Shown: piece after piece, positions 1-8,212 of the stretch
How the letters are laid out: each line of letters begins with the position of its first letter
How positions within the stretch are numbered: position 1 is the stretch's first letter
Source: UBA6168 sp964423205
GTDB taxonomy: Bacteria; Bacteroidota; Bacteroidia; Chitinophagales; Saprospiraceae
Direction of reading: 5' to 3'
NCBI GenBank assembly: GCA_964423205.1
Contig: CAYRDX010000018.1
Coordinates: 1 to 64,000, forward strand
DNA: 64,000 nt
The notes under the pieces: model-generated
Databases searched by the model: none
What the model saw: only the letters and a program-made list of their open reading frames with translations
Told to the model about the DNA's origin: nothing
Program-made: the position numbers and the translations under genes

Positions 1-41
1 CTGTGAAAATCCGTCCCAAATCAATTTAGAAAAAATCCATA

Positions 42-719
42 GTGAGAATTGCTGAGATAATAGTAATTGCCCTATTTGGATTTTTGTTCTCCACTTATTC
101 TATTGCACATGTGAGAGAAAGTGATGAGTATATGGATGCTGGCACTCACAATGCCCTCATCATAAAAGTGGATGTTAATGACGCACGCTTTGTTGACAGA
201 GTGTGGAAAGACTACATGAAGAAGTTTGGTGGTAAAGTCAAAAAAATAAGAGGAGGCAGCGAGACGGTGACGACCGATGCTTCAATAGTTGGTGTGAATG
301 GCGTGGAAGACATGCAGGTTTTTGCCAAAACTTCAGGTGGTTCTGGTTCAAATGTTCAGCTCGTCGTTTGGTTTGATTTGGGGTCAGAATATTTGACTTC
401 CTCCATGAAGGGCAAATTTCTGTCAGCTGAAAAGTTTCTTGCCGACTTTGCTCAAGGAGTAAAAGTCGCTGCTACTGACAATGAACTCAGCGATGCGGAG
501 AAAAAATTGCGTGCACTGGAAAACGACCTGGATAAGCTCAGGCGCCAAAACAATGGCTATCATAAAGACATTGAAGATGCCGAGCGCAAGATTGCTCAGG
601 CCAAAGAAAACATTATAAAAAATGAAGGGCAGCAAACTGAAGCAGAGCAAATAATTGAGTTACAAAAGGAAGTGGTAGGTGAAATCAAATCCCGGCTGGA
701 CTCACTTCGAAAAAACTAA
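42..719 (+). CDS. Secreted protein with C-terminal coiled coil, function unknown
   Basis: The 225-residue product begins with an apparent signal peptide (hydrophobic residues 4-21, ending near SIA-HV), so it is probably exported. Residues 30-150 form a mixed globular region that I cannot assign to a family. Residues about 155-225 are almost entirely charged, with heptad-like spacing (LRALENDLDKLRRQN and following), as in a coiled coil. The start is GTG: an in-frame stop lies at 27-29 and no ATG lies between them. No partner is adjacent on the left because the window begins there. The next gene, 260 bases downstream, has its own leader. Coding status is well supported by length and signal peptide; function is unknown. 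Confidence 0.75.
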   Translation: MRIAEIIVIALFGFLFSTYSIAHVRESDEYMDAGTHNALIIKVDVNDARFVDRVWKDYMKKFGGKVKKIRGGSETVTTDASIVGVNGVEDMQVFAKTSGGSGSNVQLVVWFDLGSEYLTSSMKGKFLSAEKFLADFAQGVKVAATDNELSDAEKKLRALENDLDKLRRQNNGYHKDIEDAERKIAQAKENIIKNEGQQTEAEQIIELQKEVVGEIKSRLDSLRKN

Positions 720-820
720 AACCCCTGACTCTTTACCCCTTACACCATAATCAAAGGAATATTCAGATTTTCCCGGTGAGTGGCGACTATAGGAATAGTT
801 ATGTTAATGGCGAAAATTCC

Positions 821-828
821 TAACTTTG
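821..828 (+). promoter_or_regulatory. Bacteroidota -7 element (TAACTTTG) for the oxoamine synthase gene
   Basis: TAACTTTG fits the Bacteroidota sigma factor -7 consensus TAnnTTTG. The -33 TTG is not clear (GTTATG at the expected distance). Transcription from here would start just before the 849-950 hairpin and place that hairpin in the leader. Confidence 0.4.
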
Positions 829-848
829 CGCCACATTCAAAATTTGCT

Positions 849-950
849 AAGAGGCTGTATCACAATAACGGGCTTGTTACAGGAATTTGTTTTCGACAAG
901 CAACCAATTCCCGATTAACAATTGCCCTCCATAATGTGATACAGCCTCTT
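849..950 (+). repeat. Large hairpin: perfect 16-bp inverted repeat around a 70-nt nested structure
   Basis: The arm at 849-864 (AAGAGGCTGTATCACA) is the exact reverse complement of 935-950. Inside it, GGGC (870-873) can pair with GCCC (924-927), TTGTT (874-878) with AACAA (917-921), and GGAATT (882-887) with AATTCC (906-911), so the whole 102 bases could fold as one interrupted stem. It lies 28 bases before the ATG at 979. It may be a structured 5' leader or a small miniature-transposon-like element. Confidence 0.65.
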
Positions 951-978
951 TTACATTCATTGACAAATCATCTAACAC

Positions 979-2229
979 ATGGATTTATTTGCAAAATTCA
1001 GAGACCGCGGACCATTGCGCAAGTATGCAGATGTGGCTGAAGGTTATTTTATTTTTCCACGCCTTGAAGGCGAACTCGGCAACCGTATGCAATTTAATGG
1101 CAAGGAAGTTATTTGCTGGAGCATCAATAATTATTTCGGATTAGCCAATCACCCTGAAGTCAGGGACGTGGATGCACAAGCATCAAAAGACTGGGGATTG
1201 GCCTATCCCATGGGAGCCCGTATGATGAGCGGTGCAACCAAATTCCACGATCAACTCGAAAAGGAACTGGCCGATTTTGTTGGCAAAGAGTCTGCTCTTT
1301 TGGTCAACTACGGTTATCAGGGCATATTCTCCGCAATTGATTGTCTTGTGGGAAGGCACGATGTCATCGTTTACGATGCCGAGTCACATGCCTGTATCGT
1401 GGACGGCGTCCGTTTGCACGCAGGGCAGCGTTTTGCCTTCAAGCACAATGATATCGAGAGCCTCGACCGAAACTTAGAAAGAGCAACAAAAATTATTGAA
1501 AAAACAAAAGGTGGCATCCTTGTCATTTCTGAAGGAGTTTTCGGGATGAGAGGTGACCAGGGTAAACTTAGAGAAATAGTTGCGCTAAAAGAAAAGTACA
1601 ACTTCAGGTTGCTGGTAGACGATGCACATGGTTTTGGTATGTTGGGCCCAACAGGAGCAGGTGCTTGTGAAGAGCAGGGTGTAATGGATGAAGTGGATGT
1701 TTATTTTTCCACCTTCGCCAAGTCAATGGCCAGCATCGGCGCATTTTTCGCTGGTGAAAAGGACATCATGAACCACCTGAAGTACAACATGCGTTCACAA
1801 ATGTTTGCCAAGAGCGTACCAATGCCCATCGTCATCGGAGCATTGAAAAGACTGGACATGATACGCACCATGCCCGAACTGAGGGAGAAGTTGTGGAAAA
1901 ATGTACATGCCCTTCAAAATGGACTGAAAGATGCCGGATTCGATATTGGCGACACCAATAGCTGCGTAACCCCGATTTACCTTCAAGGGGACGAAGGGGA
2001 CGCCATGGCTTTGGTTCATGAAATGCGTGAAAACTATGGGGTATTTTGTTCCATCGTCGTTTATCCGGTAATTCCAAAAGGCATGATTATTCTGCGCCTT
2101 ATCCCAACTTCAGTTCATACCAAAGAGGATATTGATGAAACAATAGTTGCCTTCACTGAAGTCAGGAAGAAATTGGATCAAGGGTATTATAAGCCGATTG
2201 CACAAAAATTCATGGAAGGTGTGAGCTAA
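979..2229 (+). CDS. Alpha-oxoamine synthase family PLP enzyme (serine palmitoyltransferase / cysteate acyltransferase type)
   Basis: The 416-residue protein belongs to the PLP-dependent alpha-oxoamine synthases, which condense an amino acid with an acyl thioester and release CO2. Visible signatures: the glycine-rich SINNYFGLANHPEV (48-61), ESHAC with the ring-stacking His137, LVDDAHGFG (212-220) with Asp214 and His217, and FSTFAKSMASIG with the PLP lysine Lys248. In Bacteroidota, relatives of this kind serve sphingolipid synthesis (serine palmitoyltransferase) or sulfonolipid synthesis (cysteate acyltransferase); KBL or BioF activity is less likely because no threonine or biotin genes are nearby. 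The gene stands alone behind a hairpin leader and converges on the AbgT gene across a shared terminator. Family is secure; the amino-acid substrate is not. Confidence 0.9.
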   Translation: MDLFAKFRDRGPLRKYADVAEGYFIFPRLEGELGNRMQFNGKEVICWSINNYFGLANHPEVRDVDAQASKDWGLAYPMGARMMSGATKFHDQLEKELADFVGKESALLVNYGYQGIFSAIDCLVGRHDVIVYDAESHACIVDGVRLHAGQRFAFKHNDIESLDRNLERATKIIEKTKGGILVISEGVFGMRGDQGKLREIVALKEKYNFRLLVDDAHGFGMLGPTGAGACEEQGVMDEVDVYFSTFAKSMASIGAFFAGEKDIMNHLKYNMRSQMFAKSVPMPIVIGALKRLDMIRTMPELREKLWKNVHALQNGLKDAGFDIGDTNSCVTPIYLQGDEGDAMALVHEMRENYGVFCSIVVYPVIPKGMIILRLIPTSVHTKEDIDETIVAFTEVRKKLDQGYYKPIAQKFMEGVS

Positions 2230-2288
2230 AACGTTGTTGGTTGAAAGTTGGTGGTTGATCGTTTTATTATGACTACTCATAGAATTGG

Positions 2289-2326
2289 AAAAGCCGGCTC
2301 CTTTACTTTAGGAACCGGCTTTTTTA
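2289..2326 (+). terminator. Intrinsic terminator shared by convergent genes
   Basis: The stem AAAAGCCGGCTCC pairs with GG-AACCGGCTTTT around a short loop and runs into a T tract on the plus strand. A four-T tract also follows on the minus strand, so it can serve both the oxoamine synthase gene and the AbgT gene. Confidence 0.8.
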
Positions 2327-2344
2327 TTAATCACAGTAGAGCAA

Positions 2345-3883
2345 TTACTGAGGTAGCGTGTAATAAATATCCGCACCCGGGCCTAATGGCAGGCCGAGTA
2401 GGACCCACACAATTAAGAGCAGGGTCCAAACAATAAAGAAGATTATGGTGTACGGAACCATGGTCGCAATGACGGTTCCTATACCAGCCTTTGGATCGTA
2501 TTTCTGTATAAAGGCAATGATCAAGGCAAAGAAACTCATCATGGGTGAAATGATGTTGGTTACGCTATCGCCAATCCGGAATACTACTTGGGAAAGTTCT
2601 GGTGAGTACCCCATAATCATAAACATAGGAATAAAAATCGGAGCCAAGATGGCCCATTTTGCTGAAGCACTACCCATAAGCATATTTATGGATGCCGACA
2701 GGATAATGAATAATATCATGATGGGTATCAACCCAAGATTGGCAGAAGTGAGCAATTCCGCGCCTTTCACTGCCAGGATAATGCCGAGGTTGCTCCATTT
2801 GAAATAAGCTACAAATTGCGCAGCAAAAAATGTCAATACCAAATATGTGGCGAGGCTTTTCATTGAAGTAGCCATGCCTTTCATGACGTCATCATCATTT
2901 TTGAATTTTCCAATCACCGCGCCATAAACCACACCTGCAATAAACGCTGTGATGAAAAGCATGGAAACCACACCTTTAATCAATGGTGAAGAAAGTACAC
3001 CTCCATCAGTTCCTCTGAAAAAACCATCGTCAGGAATAATGCCTATCAGCGTCAATCCTATTACAATGACCATGGTCAGGAAAGCCATCCATATTCCCTT
3101 TTTCTCTTTCGGAGAGAGAGGATCTAAGGATTTATCTTCAGCGCCCTCTTCACCTGTATAAGGTCCAAACCTGGGTTGCACTATTTTTTCAGTAATGAAG
3201 GTACCTGCAATGGCTATGACAAATGTGGAGGCAAACATGAAATAGTAGTTAGCGGTAGCATTTACCACATAACCGGGGTCGAGGATATTGGCAGCTTCTT
3301 GCGAAAGTCCAGCAAGAAGCGGGTCAATTGTGCCAAGTATCAGATTCGCGCTAAAACCCCCTGAGACACCTGCAAAGGCTGCCGCCATACCCACAACCGG
3401 GTGCCGGCCTACGGCAAGGAAAATGACACCAGCCAACGGAATGAGCAACACATAACCTACATCTGAAGCTGCATTTGACATAATACCGGCAAATACAATA
3501 ACGAAAGTGAGCAGGTTTCGGGGAGATTTCAATACCAGCAAGCGAATCAAGGCATGAATCAAACCGCTTTGTTCGGCAACACCGATACCCAACATAGCCA
3601 CCAGCACAATGCCCAGAGGGGCAAAGCTGGTAAAGTTGGTTACCATGTCGATGATAATCTGGTGTACTCCATCCTTGGAAAGCAGGTTGATAGGTCGCAC
3701 CAGTTCTTTGGTGCCGGGATGTATAGCTTCCCATTCCAGGACATGACCCAACCACGAAAATATCAGTACACCGATGGCCATGAGGGCAAAAAGCGTGGCA
3801 GGGTGAGGAAGAGCATTTCCGGCTCTTTCCGTCCAATTCAGCATTCGTTGAAAAAGGCCGGTTTTAGTTTTTGTTTCACTCAT
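2345..3883 (-). CDS. AbgT family transporter
   Basis: The 512-residue polytopic membrane protein matches the AbgT family (E. coli AbgT p-aminobenzoyl-glutamate importer; MtrF and YdaH, described as sulfonamide exporters). The opening MLNWTERAGNALPHPATLF, the SNAASDVGYVLLIPLAGVIF stretch and MGSASAKWAILAPIFIPMFM near residue 420 are characteristic conserved regions. Length agrees with the family (about 500-520). The start is the ATG at 3881-3883, giving a basic cytoplasmic N-terminus before the first membrane helix. No peptidase of the abgAB type is adjacent, so the substrate (folate catabolite, sulfonamide or dipeptide) cannot be inferred. It ends at the bidirectional terminator at 2289-2326. 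Confidence 0.92.
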   Translation of the reverse strand: MSETKTKTGLFQRMLNWTERAGNALPHPATLFALMAIGVLIFSWLGHVLEWEAIHPGTKELVRPINLLSKDGVHQIIIDMVTNFTSFAPLGIVLVAMLGIGVAEQSGLIHALIRLLVLKSPRNLLTFVIVFAGIMSNAASDVGYVLLIPLAGVIFLAVGRHPVVGMAAAFAGVSGGFSANLILGTIDPLLAGLSQEAANILDPGYVVNATANYYFMFASTFVIAIAGTFITEKIVQPRFGPYTGEEGAEDKSLDPLSPKEKKGIWMAFLTMVIVIGLTLIGIIPDDGFFRGTDGGVLSSPLIKGVVSMLFITAFIAGVVYGAVIGKFKNDDDVMKGMATSMKSLATYLVLTFFAAQFVAYFKWSNLGIILAVKGAELLTSANLGLIPIMILFIILSASINMLMGSASAKWAILAPIFIPMFMIMGYSPELSQVVFRIGDSVTNIISPMMSFFALIIAFIQKYDPKAGIGTVIATMVPYTIIFFIVWTLLLIVWVLLGLPLGPGADIYYTLPQ

Positions 3884-3951
3884 TTGACTAAAGTTGAGAT
3901 GTTATTTTCTACACCATTATGCCTTTATATCTGGTTGGAGAACAGAAATAA

Positions 3952-3980
3952 CAAAACCCTCTGCAACATCAGCAGAAGGC
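3952..3980 (-). terminator. Possible terminator downstream of the LamG gene
   Basis: In this otherwise gene-free 3884-4220 stretch, CCCTCTGC (3957-3964) pairs with GCAGAAGG (3972-3979) with one mismatch around a 7-base loop. Read on the minus strand it is followed by a T-rich run. It lies about 240 bases past the stop of the LamG gene, which is far, so confidence is low. Confidence 0.35.
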
Positions 3981-4071
3981 CTAATAGTTGGTAGAAATGG
4001 TTTTATTCGTTTTGGTTAGCATTACCTTTTAATGCGGACTCTCGTTTTGAGAATTTGATTGGCTTATGGGA

Positions 4072-4160
4072 AGTTGAGGATGTTTAGAGGGTTGAGAAAA
4101 CTGAGTTTAGGTACTCACCCGCACTTTTCTCAACCATCTCAACTTTCTCAACATTTGGTT
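4072..4160. repeat. GTTGAGA-rich inverted repeat, intergenic
   Basis: GGTTGAGAAAA at 4090-4100 is the exact reverse complement of 4125-4135. Further GTTGAG/CTCAAC units flank both sides, and an inner GAGT/ACTC pair adds to the symmetry. Similar GTTGAGAGG units occur in the E2 linker DNA near 37286. Confidence 0.55.
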
Positions 4161-4220
4161 CAACATCCACCTCTTTATCTTATTTCATAGCGTTCTTCTA
4201 AAAATCAGCCTGCAAGATAA

Positions 4221-5459
4221 TTATCTGATCACAGTTACCGATCCTGATTTTGTGTCCCTTTTACCTTTGCATTCAAACACGATTCGGTAAAGAAAAACAC
4301 CGGGATTGACGGGTTTTCCCCTGTAATTACCATCCCATTTTTTTAAGGAGTCATCGGTGAAAAAGACGATGTTGCCCCACCTGTCGTAGATTTCAAAACC
4401 AACAATGTCACCTGCAACAAAGGGATTGCTGATGCCGAACAGGTCATTTAGTCCGTCGTCATTAGGGGTAAAAGCAGAGGGAAGCAGAATATCCTTGCAA
4501 TCCACGGATTGTGGGTCAACCACTACAATGCGGATAGAGTCTTTTGAAACACAGGAATTATCGTCAAAAGATAAAATGTAGGTAGTGGTTTGAGCAGGAG
4601 TTAGTATTGGGTTGGCAATTTTGGTGTTGGAAACTCCAGTGGCAGGTGTCCACAGAAAATTGGTAGCGCAGGTTCGCGTGACTGAAGCCTGAACAGAATT
4701 GCCCAAAAAAATGGCTGTGTCCTTTGTTCCTGCGAAATTGCTGCCACTACTTATTTGGTCGGGAGCAAAATACAGCGACTTAGCTTCATCCCTGGTCAGT
4801 GCCCTGTTGTAAAGGAGAATTTCATCCATCCATCCATTGAATCCGTCTTCGAGTGAACAGTCACTACCACCAACTATCAGCGGTTCTTTGTTGCTGATGT
4901 TTACTCTTTGAGAAGCGGGTGAATTGACGCTTGCCTCTTCCTTCCCGTTCACGTACAGCGTGGTCGTTCCACCCTTCCTCACCATAACGATATGGTACCA
5001 ACAGGACAGTGGCAAGGTTTTAGACAGTGTGCCACTCTTACCACTATCTTCAATCAGGTCAATCTGCATGGCCCTGGAAAAAGGGTTGTATCGAATGGCA
5101 AAAGCATTGGTCGCTCCGCAATCCTTCTTTTTGGAAAACAGCGCAATGTTCCGTGAAACGAAAGTGGCAGGTTTGAAATAAAAACTAATGGAAAAATCTA
5201 TGGTGGTAAATGCCTGCTCCACTTTAGGGCCAAACAGGTAAAACCAGTCATCCACACCATCGAAACGCAGGGCCTTATCCCTGACTCCGCAATCACAGGT
5301 TGGGTTGCCGTTGGCAAATACCTGAACTGTCGGGTCATTGCTTTCATCAATAATTTTACATCCGGGTTTGTCGAATGATACCCAGGCAACGAGTCCGGTG
5401 CTGACTTGGGTGATACTGATAAAAGGAAGAACCAGAAAAAATAAACTCAGAAATCTCAT
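4221..5459 (-). CDS. LamG-domain protein with gliding-motility C-terminal domain (T9SS cargo)
   Basis: The 412-residue product has a signal peptide (residues 1 to about 18, hydrophobic LFFLVLPFIS). A concanavalin-like LamG domain (about 35-220) follows, with the typical WVSFDKPG opening and WYHIVMVRKGGTTTLYVNG core. An Ig-like segment (about 255-312, CATNFLWTPATG) comes next. The last 95 residues are a gliding motility-associated C-terminal domain: AFTPNDDGLNDLF, EIYDRWGNIVFF, WDGNYRGKPVNPGVFLYRI. This C-terminal domain directs export through T9SS and attachment to or release from the cell surface. LamG domains usually bind sugars or proteins, so an adhesive role is plausible. The gene stands alone on the minus strand. 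Confidence 0.9.
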   Translation of the reverse strand: MRFLSLFFLVLPFISITQVSTGLVAWVSFDKPGCKIIDESNDPTVQVFANGNPTCDCGVRDKALRFDGVDDWFYLFGPKVEQAFTTIDFSISFYFKPATFVSRNIALFSKKKDCGATNAFAIRYNPFSRAMQIDLIEDSGKSGTLSKTLPLSCWYHIVMVRKGGTTTLYVNGKEEASVNSPASQRVNISNKEPLIVGGSDCSLEDGFNGWMDEILLYNRALTRDEAKSLYFAPDQISSGSNFAGTKDTAIFLGNSVQASVTRTCATNFLWTPATGVSNTKIANPILTPAQTTTYILSFDDNSCVSKDSIRIVVVDPQSVDCKDILLPSAFTPNDDGLNDLFGISNPFVAGDIVGFEIYDRWGNIVFFTDDSLKKWDGNYRGKPVNPGVFLYRIVFECKGKRDTKSGSVTVIR

Positions 5460-5575
5460 TTAAGAAATATGGTTTTTGTTGCCCAGACGAGTAAGAAGAA
5501 ATGTTTGATAAACTTTAATGACAGACTTCAAACGCCAATCCAGCTCGCTTATTTTCGATAAAGATCGAAAGTCAA

Positions 5576-5893
5576 TTAGCGGAACATACCTGCCAAACCT
5601 CCCAAACCGGGAGGAAGCATGTCCTGAACCAATTTCTTGGCTTCAGCCTGTTCTTTCTCGGCAGCCAATTCAATGGCTTTGTTCACAGCCACTAATACCA
5701 GGTCTTGAACTTGCACAACGTCCTCCCAATCCAGCTTACTTTTGTCAATTTGAATATGGAGGATTTTGCGTTCTGCGGAAGCAGTGACCTTTACCGCACC
5801 ACCTCCAGATTCCGCTTCTACATGAATTTGGGCCAATTTCCCTTTCAACTCCTCCTGTTGTTTTTTCAGGTTGCCCATTAGATCTCCAAACAT
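5576..5893 (-). CDS. YbaB/EbfC family nucleoid-associated protein
   Basis: I place the start at the ATG at 5891-5893, giving 105 residues. The reading frame stays open upstream, but only MFGDLMGNLKKQQEELKGKL onward resembles the family. The protein shows the YbaB/EbfC pattern: an N-terminal amphipathic helix rich in K, Q and E, a central GGGAVKVTASAERKILHI beta region, a second helix (DLVLVAVNKAIELAAEKEQAEA) and the C-terminal glycine- and proline-rich MLPPGLGGLAGMF. Members are dimeric DNA-binding proteins that alter DNA shape. The usual dnaX-recR neighbours are absent. It is the last gene of a minus-strand run that starts with the SDR gene, 121 bases after the DinB gene. Confidence 0.9.
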   Translation of the reverse strand: MFGDLMGNLKKQQEELKGKLAQIHVEAESGGGAVKVTASAERKILHIQIDKSKLDWEDVVQVQDLVLVAVNKAIELAAEKEQAEAKKLVQDMLPPGLGGLAGMFR

Positions 5894-6014
5894 GTCAATG
5901 TCATTTTTATATAATATCAAATAATGCTGCAAAGGAAGCAGATTATGCTTGTTTGTCAAAGCATTACCCCTCGACTTAGTCTCAACAATTTCTTCATCGA
6001 TATCGTAGTTGACC

Positions 6015-6539
6015 CTAAAGATATTTGTCGCGTAAAATGGTAAAGTGATGAATTTCATGACCGGCGATTAAGAAAGCTGCAGCCAGTGGCGAAAGTGGAT
6101 TTTTACTGGCCTTGCCTATCCTGTCCAGTGCCTGTGAATCTAGATTCCTGAACAGATGAATGGTGGCCTCCCTGACAGCTTTATACTCCGAGATAATGGA
6201 TGCCGGACTTCGGTCTTTAGCATTTGACCTTTCTACAAAATCGTTCTGCTCGAAACCTGGAAGGCTGGTTTTGTCGCCACGGGCAATTCGTAATGCCCTA
6301 TAGGCGAAAATCCTTTCTGTATCCATCAGGTGGATAATCACTTCTTTCACAGTCCATTTGTCTTTTCCATAGCTGTAGTCCCATGTTGCCTTTGGTATTT
6401 TTTGCATAAAATTGACCGCAACACTTTTTCCCTTTTTGAGAATAGCATGAATGTCAGTGCCATCAACGAGATTCAGGTATGGCTTGTAATAGGAGCCATA
6501 TTCTTTTGTGGTAGGTCTTCTACCGGATTTTCTTTTCAT
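6015..6539 (-). CDS. DinB superfamily protein
   Basis: The 174-residue protein matches the DinB/YfiT-like four-helix metalloprotein superfamily: KWTVKEVIIHLMDTERIFAYRALRIARGD carries the first histidine, and the C-terminal AGHEIHHFTILRDKYL supplies the other two of the usual three-His site. Members include thiol S-transferases and many uncharacterised proteins; the sequence does not decide the reaction. The N-terminal KRKSGRRPTTKEYGSYY is basic and probably disordered. The start ATG is at 6537-6539, 20 bases after the NimA-like gene, consistent with one transcript. Family confidence is high; function is open. Confidence 0.85.
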   Translation of the reverse strand: MKRKSGRRPTTKEYGSYYKPYLNLVDGTDIHAILKKGKSVAVNFMQKIPKATWDYSYGKDKWTVKEVIIHLMDTERIFAYRALRIARGDKTSLPGFEQNDFVERSNAKDRSPASIISEYKAVREATIHLFRNLDSQALDRIGKASKNPLSPLAAAFLIAGHEIHHFTILRDKYL

Positions 6540-6559
6540 GGTTAAACAGATTTATACCT

Positions 6560-7210
6560 TCAGATTTCATAAAGATTTCTGACACTGCCGGAGATTTCGA
6601 TTCCTCCTGAAAGCAGGGGGTCAGATTCAGGAGGGCCAACTTTGGAATAAAATGGAACCACTCCTGCCCAAATAGGCAATGCGTAATCTTCCTCCTCGTC
6701 GCCTGGAGGGCCAGTACGCACTTTAGCGGAAGCCTCATCAATGTCAATTCTTAAAACCGTCGTTACTTTCATCTCAATTTCATTTGGCCTGCGAACCTCA
6801 TCCCATCTGCCTTTCAGAATGTTTTCCGAAATCACAAACAAGCCTCTTTCCTTTTCTTCCCCAGTCACTTCAATGGCACGGCCGAATACCACAGCTGATC
6901 GATAATTGATGGAATGATGAAATGCAGAACGCGCCAAGACCAATCCATCGACTTTCGTAACGGTCAAACAAACAGGGGCGCCTTTTCCCATTTCCAAAAG
7001 CATACGGCTCTTGGTGGCGCCATGTATGTAAATGGCTTCCCCTTCTCTCCCATAAGCGGTTGGTATGACATAAGGTTGACCCTTAACAGCAAAACCTATG
7101 TGACAAATGAAAGTGGAATCCAGAATCCCGAAAATAGTCTCTTTATCGTAATGCCCTCTTTTGGGGAGCCGTTTGACCTTGTTTCTTTTAGTGGTAGAAT
7201 ACTTTTCCAT
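6560..7210 (-). CDS. Pyridoxamine 5'-phosphate oxidase-fold flavoprotein, NimA-like
   Basis: The 216-residue protein resembles the split-barrel flavoproteins that include nitroimidazole-resistance NimA. It opens with a basic KRLPKRGHYDKETIFGILD segment and continues with the barrel strands CHIGFAVKGQPYVIPTAYGR, AIYIHGATKSRML, VCLTVTKVDGLVLARSAFHHSINYRS and the C-terminal VLRIDIDEASAKVRTGPPGDEEEDY. The ARSAFHHSINYRSAVVFG motif is typical of this NimA-related branch, in which an FMN or heme cofactor is bound. It is probably a cytosolic reductase of small molecules. The gene lies 78 bases downstream of the DUF3137 gene and 20 bases upstream of the DinB gene on the minus strand. Confidence 0.85.
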   Translation of the reverse strand: MEKYSTTKRNKVKRLPKRGHYDKETIFGILDSTFICHIGFAVKGQPYVIPTAYGREGEAIYIHGATKSRMLLEMGKGAPVCLTVTKVDGLVLARSAFHHSINYRSAVVFGRAIEVTGEEKERGLFVISENILKGRWDEVRRPNEIEMKVTTVLRIDIDEASAKVRTGPPGDEEEDYALPIWAGVVPFYSKVGPPESDPLLSGGIEISGSVRNLYEI

Positions 7211-7288
7211 GCCTTAAGGATTTATGCAACAGGTTAGTTTCGAATGTTTTTTGAAAATAACAAAACAGCCCTTTCATCTCAACAGCTT

Positions 7289-8212
7289 TCAATGTGCTTT
7301 GTCGAATTCGATAATGAGGTTCAAAGCTATGTATATGTCGTCGTAAAATTCTTTCACCAGGCTATAACTAACATTTGACTGAAAAAACCGGGGTTCGAGA
7401 ATACCCTTATTATTGGGAATCGCAGCATAAATGTGCTTGCCATGAAACGACAAGCTGACAGCACCAGCTTCTCTTTGGTATTTCAACAAAAAATCCATCA
7501 TCTGCTCAGTCAGCAATTCAAAAATCCTGGTATCGCTGGAAGCATAGACGGCATAAGATTCAGTAAAACGAGGATGATGAATTGCATTGTCCACGCTCGA
7601 CCCACCAAGTGCAACAAAATTCTTCAGGGTCTCCGACAATTGCGGTATTTGTTTCTTTGGTATGACGAGCAAGGTCCCTTTAGGAGGGTGAACAAATTTT
7701 GCTCTTAGGAAAAGTCCGCGAAAAACCTCATCGAGCCTGGCCCGCACCCTGCTGAATTCCCTCACGTACAATTCGCACATTTCAAATTCGATATCGCCGA
7801 TCCGCCCATCAATGTAGTCTTCAGCTTTGTATTCCGCAGGCCGGGTCATAAAAATCCCGCTTTCGAGAAATTTTTCAACAGGTATCCCTTGTTTGGCTTC
7901 ATATCGAAAGTCACCAAACAATAATCCATCATCAATAAAATCAATGAGAAGCCGCACCACTTTGGGTTTGAAGTCCACTACCCATGCCCGGATTTTTTTC
8001 GCCAGATAAATGAAATACAAAACAACCGGAATGGATAACAGTAATGTCAAAACAAAAATTCCGATCAGCGTATTGACAACAATAAGGCCGGCGACTCCAA
8101 GTAGTGAAAACAGAAGTATGCGGATGAGTCTAATCCTTTGCCGGTCGAGCCTTTGCAACTCAGGCTGCAAGGTCTGGTTGTAAAACTGATTGAACTGTGT
8201 GGGGTTTTGCAT
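7289..8212 (-). CDS. DUF3137 domain membrane protein
   Basis: The 307-residue protein has a hydrophilic N-terminus, two adjacent membrane helices (about residues 28-70, LLFSLLGVAGLIVVNTLIGIF and the next stretch) and a cytosolic domain that fits DUF3137, with FLESGIFMTRPAEYKAEDYIDGRIG and RAKFVHPPKGTLLVIP. No molecular function is established for this family. Its ATG (8210-8212) overlaps the TGA of the upstream SDR gene in a TGATG junction, which suggests translational coupling, although the two families have no known shared role. Confidence 0.8.
   Translation of the reverse strand: MQNPTQFNQFYNQTLQPELQRLDRQRIRLIRILLFSLLGVAGLIVVNTLIGIFVLTLLLSIPVVLYFIYLAKKIRAWVVDFKPKVVRLLIDFIDDGLLFGDFRYEAKQGIPVEKFLESGIFMTRPAEYKAEDYIDGRIGDIEFEMCELYVREFSRVRARLDEVFRGLFLRAKFVHPPKGTLLVIPKKQIPQLSETLKNFVALGGSSVDNAIHHPRFTESYAVYASSDTRIFELLTEQMMDFLLKYQREAGAVSLSFHGKHIYAAIPNNKGILEPRFFQSNVSYSLVKEFYDDIYIALNLIIEFDKAH

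Noticed and set aside
780..1040. Open frame on the plus strand upstream of and overlapping the oxoamine synthase
   Set aside because: It runs through the inverted-repeat hairpin and into the real gene in another frame; no recognisable protein.
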